Assembly (NCBI RefSeq): GCF_025359345.1
Contig: NZ_JANYGQ010000015.1
Coordinates: forward strand, 248,001-312,000
Reading direction: 5' to 3'
Source of the DNA: Mucilaginibacter sp.
GTDB taxonomy: Bacteria; Bacteroidota; Bacteroidia; Sphingobacteriales; Sphingobacteriaceae
Length of the DNA stretch: 64,000 nt
The notes beneath the pieces were generated by a model, which saw nothing but the letters and a program-made list of their open reading frames with translations, ran no database searches and had not been told where the DNA came from. Shown here one piece after another: positions 57,715 to 64,000 of this stretch. The position numbers and the translations under genes are program-made. Numbering within the stretch: the first letter of the stretch is position 1; each line of letters opens with the position of its first letter.

Positions 57715-58634
57715 ATGAAATTACTTAAAGTCATCTTTACTACCATCTTATTTTTAGCCATATTAACAAGTATTTACTTTTTGATTATGTACAAAAAAAG
57801 CGACATGGAAAAAAAGAGCTGACAGATGAAGAAAGGAAAGGAACTACAGGCCAATACATAAAACTAAGCCAGGGCGTTACCCACTATGAATTAGCAGGGC
57901 CCGACACCGGACAGGTAGTGATATTGGTACATGGTTTTAGCGTACCTTATTTTATCTGGGATGGAACTTTTGAATACCTGGTGAAACAGGGTTTAAGAGT
58001 GGTGCGATATGACCAGTATGGCCGTGGCTATTCAGATAGGCCCGATGTAATTTACAACAGCGCCCTCTATCAAAATCAACTGGCTGAATTGATAAAACAA
58101 TTGCACCTGAAAACCCCTGTTGATTTGGCGGGCGTTTCGCACGGCGGCAAGGTTGTTACGGATTTCACTTGCAGCCACCCGGAATTGGTTAGCAAGGTGG
58201 TTTTAGTCGACCCGGCTTACCCCTATGCTAAACCATCAGAATCAAAGCTATACACTGACTATCACGAAGCTACCCATGGCGACGAACGTGCCACTGGGCA
58301 ACTGGCAGATTTTAAATACCCGCAGCGGCACCCCGATTGGGTTGCAAAATACCGGGTGCAAATGCAGTACAAAGGTTTCAGGAATGCTCTGGTATCAACC
58401 ATGTATAATTATAATTACAACGGTCGTGCAGCCAATGCCTGCCTTAACGGCACGCACAAGCCCGTGTTGCTGGTATGGGGGAAAGAGGATCACACAGTGC
58501 CAATTGCGTTCAGTGATTCTATCCGTAGCGTATTGAAAATTGATTTTTTTCCGGTGGATGATGCCGGGCATTTACCGTATATCGAGCAGGCAGATAAAGT
58601 TAATCCGAGGATTGCGGAGTTTTTGAGGAAATAG
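57715..58634 (+). pseudogene. Alpha/beta hydrolase broken by a frameshift in an A run
   Basis: The gene starts at 57715 (MKLLKVIFTTILFLAILTS, a membrane anchor or signal) and reads to TGA shortly after GACATGG and a run of seven A. In the next frame the protein continues ELTDEERKGTTGQYIKLSQG and VILVHGFSVPYFIW, with nucleophile Ser in GVSHGGK, Asp in WGKEDHTV and His in DAGHLPY. Adding one A to the run would join both parts into about 306 residues. The hydrolase part alone (GTG at 57918 in the middle of the fold) would lack its first strands. It may be a recent mutation, a slippage site or a sequencing error. Confidence 0.85.
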
Positions 58635-58676
58635 CCCATTTTTAGGTCACTTTTTGATTTGATATTATCTCTAGCA

Positions 58677-58823
58677 CGTCATTGCGAGGAACGAAGCAAC
58701 CTCTACATATGCAAATCAACGAAATAAAGGCTTTGTGGTGACCTATCAGCCGCATTTAGGTCACACAAACATTAAGATCCATGAATGTCCTGCGTAGAGT
58801 TTGCTTCGTTCCTCGCAATGACG
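58677..58823. repeat. CATTGCGAGGAACGAAGCAA palindromic element, full copy 2
   Basis: CGTCATTGCGAGGAACGAAG at the left and CTTCGTTCCTCGCAATGACG at the right are perfect inverses; about 27 bases pair with small differences, total 147 bases. The centre shares short stretches with copy 1. It lies between the frameshifted hydrolase and ccmF, on convergent ends. Confidence 0.85.
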
Positions 58824-58846
58824 ATGATATTTAAACTTGGGCTATA

Positions 58847-61318
58847 CTATACCGTCTTCAGCTCGCTATTCCTTCTTCTTATCGACATTAAAAACCCTAT
58901 TATCATAATAATAGTACCCGACCATAGGAAGTTGATATAAGGGAAATCAAGCGCACGCATTACTATCCATGGCTTTTTGTTTTGCGGTTGCTGATAAACG
59001 ACTATCTCCACCTTGTTTTCGGCAGGGATAATTTTTGAAAGGCGCAGCTTCAAGCCTGCGTCCTCTACCTTGCGGGCAAAATCAAACACGCTTTTGTTTT
59101 TTATCATATAAACCGGCTCGGCTTCGTATTTTTTGTTGTGCGATATCACTTCCAGCTTTGCGCCGATGGCTACATCATTGCCTGTAATAGGAATATTCTG
59201 CACCTTAACTTCCCGGTTTAACGACTTCAATATGATGTCGCCGTCCCTGTAGTGAATGGTATCGCCAACAGCAATCTGATGAGGAACAGGTTCGTCGTAA
59301 TTTTTATCGTCGTTTTCTTCACCATGTGCATCCCCCGCAGCAGCAGCCTGGGTATTGGTACCAACCGGCAAAGCGGTTATGTGAGTATACAAATCGTGCA
59401 GCAAATAATGTTTGGTATCAGGCACCGGCGATGGCTCCGAACCCATTTGCGGGTTGGTAAGCACGTTGGGTCTTAGTATAAATTCTTCTGTAACTTTACC
59501 AGTTTCATCCAGGCGTTTATAATTCACTTTAAAATAACGGTTAGGCGCTGCCACTGAGTCACCCAGGTAGGTAACCGTGTAGTCGCCCATTTTTACCGGC
59601 TCGTTTTTATAGATCATTACGTTTTCGCGCGCACTGCCCATACCCTCGGCCTTATCAAAACCACTCATTTTGATCACTCCCGACTCGTTAAGCGATACCA
59701 CCTTGCGTGTTCCGGCAGCAATCAGTGCCCCCACCAGCATCAGCGCAAAACCAATGTGCGCCACTGCCGAGCCTGCAAGCTTAAACTTACCTTTAACCGC
59801 ATCGGCCAATACCTTGCCGTTTGCCAAAACCGAGTAAATAGACCCAAACATTACCAGGTTAAACACAAAGTGTAATTTGTAAAGGCCGGTAGCATAAACC
59901 ACCAGCGCAGTTATCAGCGCCGCTAACACAAAGTAAACCGCAGTAGTTATGAAAAAGCGGGTGATGTCTGATTTTTTGTATTTTAAAAACTGGGTAAAGC
60001 CGGTAAGTATTGCAATAACCATAGCAAACGAGGCCTGAATAACGTTATAATGCCCCACCAAATCAACCGGTGGTGCTATTTTGGTACCAAATGCCCTGTT
60101 AAATACCGGGATGGATGTTACCAACAGTAAATGGAAGCATGAAAGCGCCAGGAATATTGCACCTACAAACATCCAGAACTCGCGCGAATAAGTGTCTTCG
60201 TCCTTTTTGGTAATCGGCATCTCTTTAAACCGGGCTACTACCAGCCATACGGAAATTGCCAGGAACACCACCACATATAATACCAATTGCCCGAACATAC
60301 CCAAATCGGTAAACGCGTGCACTGAAGTATCGCCAAGTACACCGCTTCTTGCCAGGAATGATGAATATAGCACCATGATAAAGCTCACCAACACTAGGAT
60401 TGTAGCTGTGACGTATGAGTGCCCGGTATTTTTGTAAACAATCATTACGTGCACCCCGCCCACTAAGGTTAGCCATGGAAAAATCGATGCGTTTTCAACC
60501 GCGTCCCAGGCCCAAAAGCCGCCAAAGTTTAGTGACTGGTAGGCCCACAACGAACCCATTATTACACCGACACCCAATATCATAGAAGCAAAAAGCCCCC
60601 ACGAAATAGCAGGCGCAATCCACTCTTTATAGCGTTTTTGCCAAAGCCCGGCTACAGCATAGGCGAATGGTACAACTACTGATGCCGCGCCTAAAAACAA
60701 GGTTGGTGGGTGGATAACCATCCAATAATTCTGCAGTAAGGGGTTCATACCCTGACCATCCTTTATGTAAGTAAGATAATCAGACCGCGAAAATATCGGC
60801 CCTTCAACTGCATTCCTTAAAAGCAGGAAAGGCGAACTGCCTATCCTCGCGCCAAAAAGCTCGATGCCTAATAGCATTGATGCCAGGAATAACTGTGAGA
60901 GTGAAATAACCGTCATTACCGGCCTTTCCCACGATTTTGCGCGCCAAATCAGGATATTGCCTAAAACCGCCTGCCAGAACGTCCACAACAAAAAGCCGCC
61001 TTCTTGCCCGTTCCAAAATCCGGATACGATGTAGTAAACCGGTAACGACCGCGAGGTATAGGCCCACGCGTAATGATATTCGAAATAATGATTGTAAATA
61101 ACGTAGAACAGTAATACTGCTACGCCTAAAATAGATATGGAATTCGCCCAGAAGGCTATGCGCCCCATTTTTAGCCACGAAGTATCAAGTTTATTGGTAC
61201 TGGTGGTAGCAAAATAATAACTTATGGTTGATAGTAATGCCGCGCCGAATGATAGAATAACAAACACTTGCCCTATATGGCCGGGCAAAAGGTGTTCGCC
61301 TTTAAAAGCTGTATCCAT
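58847..61318 (-). CDS. ccmF: Cytochrome c biogenesis protein CcmF/CcsA
   Basis: The 823-residue membrane protein has about 14 hydrophobic segments and the haem-handling Trp-rich motif GGFWAWDAVENASIFPWL, and His residues in loops near HPPTLFLG. The C-terminal 200 residues form an exported domain with an acidic, Ala-rich insert (DAHGEENDDKNYDEP). It joins haem to apocytochrome c in system I. ccmE lies 9 bases upstream, so both are co-transcribed. Other ccm genes are not in this window. Confidence 0.92.
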   Translation of the reverse strand: MDTAFKGEHLLPGHIGQVFVILSFGAALLSTISYYFATTSTNKLDTSWLKMGRIAFWANSISILGVAVLLFYVIYNHYFEYHYAWAYTSRSLPVYYIVSGFWNGQEGGFLLWTFWQAVLGNILIWRAKSWERPVMTVISLSQLFLASMLLGIELFGARIGSSPFLLLRNAVEGPIFSRSDYLTYIKDGQGMNPLLQNYWMVIHPPTLFLGAASVVVPFAYAVAGLWQKRYKEWIAPAISWGLFASMILGVGVIMGSLWAYQSLNFGGFWAWDAVENASIFPWLTLVGGVHVMIVYKNTGHSYVTATILVLVSFIMVLYSSFLARSGVLGDTSVHAFTDLGMFGQLVLYVVVFLAISVWLVVARFKEMPITKKDEDTYSREFWMFVGAIFLALSCFHLLLVTSIPVFNRAFGTKIAPPVDLVGHYNVIQASFAMVIAILTGFTQFLKYKKSDITRFFITTAVYFVLAALITALVVYATGLYKLHFVFNLVMFGSIYSVLANGKVLADAVKGKFKLAGSAVAHIGFALMLVGALIAAGTRKVVSLNESGVIKMSGFDKAEGMGSARENVMIYKNEPVKMGDYTVTYLGDSVAAPNRYFKVNYKRLDETGKVTEEFILRPNVLTNPQMGSEPSPVPDTKHYLLHDLYTHITALPVGTNTQAAAAGDAHGEENDDKNYDEPVPHQIAVGDTIHYRDGDIILKSLNREVKVQNIPITGNDVAIGAKLEVISHNKKYEAEPVYMIKNKSVFDFARKVEDAGLKLRLSKIIPAENKVEIVVYQQPQNKKPWIVMRALDFPYINFLWSGTIIMIIGFLMSIRRRNSELKTV

Positions 61319-61327
61319 TAAATGATT

Positions 61328-61738
61328 TTATATTTCGGCTGTTTTAGCCTTGAACTCGGTAACTTCTACTTTGTCTTTGGTGTACTTCGACGGGCATTTC
61401 ATCAGGATGGTTGATGCATGGAATTCCTTGCCAGTCATGCGGCCGGTAAGCACAATCTGTTCCGACTTCTCGAAATCCTGTGGCTTGGTGCCGGTATATA
61501 TCACCTTACATTCCTCACCTTTATTGTCTTTCACAAAAAATGCAAAATAGTTAGCATCCTTTGCAGCGTCGTAATAAAGTTCCTTGCTTTTATCTAAATG
61601 ACCAACTACGTGAAGCTCATCAGTTGTTTGTTTAGCGTCACTAAACGAGCCGTAAGTGCTTGAGCTGGAATAGGTACTGATAATAACTGCTATCGCGATA
61701 GCAATTACAACCAAACCAAATATTGCGCTTTTTTTCAT
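61328..61738 (-). CDS. ccmE: Cytochrome c haem chaperone CcmE with CxxxY motif
   Basis: The 136-residue protein has an N-terminal membrane anchor (AIFGLVVIAIAIAVIIS) and the CcmE OB-fold (VVGHLDKSKELYY, VIYTGTKPQDFEKSEQIVLTGRM). The haem-binding motif HxxxY is replaced by CPSKY (Cys115 to Tyr119), the variant known from archaea and some deltaproteobacteria in which haem is bound through Cys. It hands haem to CcmF, encoded directly downstream. Confidence 0.93.
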   Translation of the reverse strand: MKKSAIFGLVVIAIAIAVIISTYSSSSTYGSFSDAKQTTDELHVVGHLDKSKELYYDAAKDANYFAFFVKDNKGEECKVIYTGTKPQDFEKSEQIVLTGRMTGKEFHASTILMKCPSKYTKDKVEVTEFKAKTAEI

Positions 61739-61849
61739 TAGGGTCTATCTCCTCTTATTTCGGTTTACAAAAATACGAAACGTTAATGTAATAATGTTTA
61801 TTACAAGGGATTAATATTATTTAGAATCATTCTTGATTGAGTCCAAAAA

Positions 61850-61985
61850 GTCGGCAAAGTCAGTAAAGTCCGAAAAGAAAAAAGAAAAACGAAGTTGATT
61901 AGATTGATTGAGTTGGATTAAGTTAATTAAGCTTCTCAAAACTTGCAGCGTCTTTACTGACTTTCCCAACTTTTCGGACTTTCCA
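61850..61985. repeat. GTCAGTAAAGTCCGAAAG and GATTGAGTTGGATTAAG words upstream of ccmE
   Basis: AAAGTCGGCAAAGTCAGTAAAG at the left (about 61857-61878) is mirrored by CTTTACTGACTTTCC and CTTTTCGGACTTTCC at 61951-61985, next to the CHU_C gene stop. Between them GTTGATTAGATTGATTGAG and GGATTAAGTTAATTAAG, also found at about 47215-47255. Confidence 0.7.
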
Positions 61986-61994
61986 GACTTCCGG

Positions 61995-63680
61995 CTAACG
62001 TATCAGCGCTATGCTTCCCCCCTTGCTTATCCTTATCTGATTATAATCATCATAGCCGTCCAGTATCCAGTAGTAAACCCCGGTGGGCAAGCTGTGACCG
62101 CCAAAATTGCCGTCCCAATAGCCCGTGGTCGATTTTGTTGAAAATACCAGTTTCCCGTAGCGGTTAAAAATTTTAACGTCAGTAAATGTTGCTACGCCAT
62201 TCAGGGTAACCAAAAACTTGTCGTTTACACCGTCGTTGTTAGGCGTAAAGGCAGTTGGGGCTACTATGGTATAAGGCGGAGGCGGGTGTATCACCACGTT
62301 AACTTTCGCTATTTTTTGGCAGCCATAGCTACTTTCGGCCTTTACATAATACACGCCGCCATATTTTATGGCTGTGTAGTTATAAACAGGCTTTGTGGCC
62401 CCGGCATCACTATAGTAGCTATATCTTAAATCATTTTGATGGGCAAAAGTCGTGGTAAGGTCAACCGTAACCGGGAAATCAACCGGCGCAGGATCAGTGA
62501 TATTTATTTCGGGGTAGGCAATAGTCACATGCACGGGTAGTATATTCATACAGCCTTCCTTGTTTATTCCTTGTATGTAATAGGTGCCGGTATCGGTAAC
62601 ATGCTTGGGCGTGTACACGTAGCTTGTTGCCAGCGAATCTGTAAAATAGGCGAATGTGGTTTCAGGACTGGTGCCCGATGTTACTTCAGGCCGGGTAAGG
62701 TCAACACCGTCCCCGGGACACCCTTTTACAGTATCTTGTACCTTTAACTTAAACCCCTCGTCAATTTTATTTACAAGGGTATGCAGGGTGTCTACGCAGC
62801 CTACTCCGTCATAGGGCAGTGCAACCAGGGTATAGCCGGTATTGTCGGGTGGTGGCGGCGATAAGGTAAAAGTTTTGCCAGCTCCCAGCTGTTTCGACAT
62901 ATCACTATTATACCAAAAATATTGCGCAAAGCCTGTAGGTCCATATAAAGTAACCGACCTTTGGCCCAGGCAATAAGCATTTCCTGCTATAGCGTTCCCG
63001 TTGTCCTCTTTCATGTCAAGGTAAGCATAGCCAAAATGCTGCCCACGGGTACAGTCATTCGTTGTAAATTCAAGCCTGATGGTTTTACCAAGATAGTGGC
63101 TAAGGTCTATCGTTGCTGTCGACCAGTCTTTATAATAAATGCTCTCTCCCTTGTGGCCAACCGCCGTTGATAATTTAAAACCCGGCAAGGTAGAAGATGC
63201 GGCAAAATCAAAAGCCGGGCATTCAATACTTGTATGGTCGGTTACATCAAAAACGTGCGCGGTAAATTTGGGTTGCTGAAATGGTTGGTGATCAGGATTT
63301 TCAAGCACTACGGCATAATTAAAAACTATACTGTACGATTTTATATTAGGCACCTTAAAAGTATACGAAATGCGCTCCGCTTCCTTTTGTACACTGTCGT
63401 TGCCTAATTTAACAGAATAGTCGCCGCCTGTGGGGCACATTACCGGAAAGTTGCCGTAAGGGTCCCGCTGCGAGCCGTTATACAGCCGGCCAAGTAGCGT
63501 GTGTCGGGTATTGACGGGTCCGGAAGGTGTAAGGTCTATCTTGCCCAGGGAGTCGATATGCCCGATAAAGCAATCCCAATATGCAAAATTGCCATTTTCG
63601 AACCCGATGTTTGGTGTTTGGGCAAATGTTTTAAAGCTGATAAATAAAAATATTACGACTAACTTTTTAAACATCCCCAT
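61995..63680 (-). CDS. Type IX-secreted protein with gliding-motility C-terminal domain
   Basis: The start is taken at the ATG at 63680 (MGMFKKLVVIFLFISFKTFA, signal peptide); a TTG further up and an ATG at 63674 are possible. The about 561-residue product has an N-terminal sandwich-like domain (PNIGFENGNFAYWDCFIGHI, YYKDWSTATIDLSHYLGKT), Ig-like repeats in the middle and a type B CHU_C end (AFTPNNDGVNDKFLVTLNG, DVKIFNRYGKLVFS, GVYYWILDGYDD). It is exported through the type IX system to the surface. The domain set is like that of 34752-36734, with different middle repeats. Confidence 0.92.
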   Translation of the reverse strand: MGMFKKLVVIFLFISFKTFAQTPNIGFENGNFAYWDCFIGHIDSLGKIDLTPSGPVNTRHTLLGRLYNGSQRDPYGNFPVMCPTGGDYSVKLGNDSVQKEAERISYTFKVPNIKSYSIVFNYAVVLENPDHQPFQQPKFTAHVFDVTDHTSIECPAFDFAASSTLPGFKLSTAVGHKGESIYYKDWSTATIDLSHYLGKTIRLEFTTNDCTRGQHFGYAYLDMKEDNGNAIAGNAYCLGQRSVTLYGPTGFAQYFWYNSDMSKQLGAGKTFTLSPPPPDNTGYTLVALPYDGVGCVDTLHTLVNKIDEGFKLKVQDTVKGCPGDGVDLTRPEVTSGTSPETTFAYFTDSLATSYVYTPKHVTDTGTYYIQGINKEGCMNILPVHVTIAYPEINITDPAPVDFPVTVDLTTTFAHQNDLRYSYYSDAGATKPVYNYTAIKYGGVYYVKAESSYGCQKIAKVNVVIHPPPPYTIVAPTAFTPNNDGVNDKFLVTLNGVATFTDVKIFNRYGKLVFSTKSTTGYWDGNFGGHSLPTGVYYWILDGYDDYNQIRISKGGSIALIR

Positions 63681-64000
63681 TCCATTAATCAATTAAAGGT
63701 AAACGTTTTAACCATTAATGCTAAAGCACCGGTTTTAAAAGTATGTAACTTATTTAACATAAATATTAAATATAACCGCGCGCAGCAAGAAAGGATGATT
63801 TGGCATATAGCCGTGCCCGTATGTTTACCTACGGTATTTTTGGCAGGTCGGTTGCCTCAATAGCGGTTTGACTCTCCAATTTAAAAGTAAAAAGCCCTTC
63901 ATACCGAAGTACAAAAGGCTTTTCTTTATTTTAAATCCGACATCGATCCGCTACATAGCGGACGGCTTCCGAAATCCGTTATGGCCAAATACCAAGATTT
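63681..64000. other. Right-edge gap with a terminator-like hairpin and a small palindrome
   Basis: No complete gene is seen in these 320 bases. AAAAGCC (63890-63896) pairs with GGCTTTT (63917-63923) and on the minus strand is followed by a T tract, so it may end a transcript entering from the right. TCCGCTA-CA-TAGCGGA (63947-63962) is a perfect inverted repeat. A minus-strand frame open from 64000 to a TAA at 63926-63928 is too short to call. Confidence 0.5.
63890..63923 (-). terminator. Possible terminator of a gene beyond the right edge
   Basis: The stem AAAAGCC/GGCTTTT with a loop of 20 bases is weak, but the minus strand reads GGGCTTTTTACTTTT after the loop, a U-rich end. It would serve a minus-strand gene coming from the right. 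Confidence 0.45.

Noticed and set aside
63926..64000. Tail of a minus-strand gene at the right edge
   Set aside because: The frame ending in TAA at 63926-63928 is open for only 24 codons and gives no recognisable sequence, so it is not listed as a gene even though a possible terminator lies just beyond.
1..64000. tRNA, rRNA, insertion sequence or prophage genes
   Set aside because: The gaps were read for cloverleaf patterns, transposase motifs and phage structural genes, and none was found; a dedicated covariance search was not possible.

Overview
The window looks like a chromosomal segment of a Bacteroidota bacterium, most likely of the Sphingobacteriaceae (Mucilaginibacter/Pedobacter type). 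Four things point there: two secreted proteins ending in the gliding-motility/type IX secretion (type B) C-terminal domain, a short RpoD-type sigma factor of 286 residues, several promoters of the Bacteroidota form TTTG-N20-TANNTTTG, and family-typical proteins (DUF4369-TlpA thioredoxin, LytTR regulator with a HisKA_7TM-like kinase, DUF5020, DUF6600, a CcmE with CxxxY). No phage, plasmid, insertion sequence, CRISPR array, rRNA or tRNA gene was found. The genus is an inference.

Layout. 0-4 kb: small envelope and unknown proteins and a blue-copper lipoprotein. 4-7 kb: an operon of sensor kinase, periplasmic thioredoxin and LytTR regulator. 7-13 kb: a membrane-tethered sensor-like protein, an outer-membrane DUF5020 protein, a secreted hydrolase, a SnoaL-like gene broken by a stop codon, an acetyltransferase and a TPR protein. 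13-19 kb: gltB-gltD (ammonia assimilation). 19-22 kb: a DUF433/DUF5615 toxin-antitoxin pair directly before truA, then a degenerate DEAD-box protein. 22-26.5 kb: ArsR plus SRPBCC operon with a clear double operator, YdeI-like protein, HAD-like protein lacking its nucleophile, S41 protease. 26.6-30 kb: smc. 30-37 kb: oxidoreductase, PhzF, a four-fold glycogen-binding-like secreted protein with an aspartic protease, a type IX cargo. 37-45 kb: rpoD, metallo-beta-lactamase-fold protein, lolD-like ABC ATPase, sucC, ftsE, grpE, dnaJ. 45-50 kb: sialidase-like, nucleoside hydrolase, ABC-2 exporter, Ppx/GppA. 50-53 kb: three tandem Cys-rich-head membrane proteins. 53-58 kb: M1 aminopeptidase, then a maf-kdsC-iscX-fdx-DUF2520 gene run. 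57.7-64 kb: a frameshifted alpha/beta hydrolase, ccmF and ccmE (cytochrome c maturation), and a second type IX cargo.

The least ordinary material is between genes. Nearly every intergenic gap carries either a compact hairpin element repeated elsewhere in the window (one family shows compensatory base changes) or a gap-specific set of short degenerate words repeated directly and then in mirror image, often starting flush with a stop codon. I read these as dispersed palindromic elements and 3'-end hairpins; their mechanism is not evident from the sequence. All function assignments rest on motifs and family memory, without database searches.
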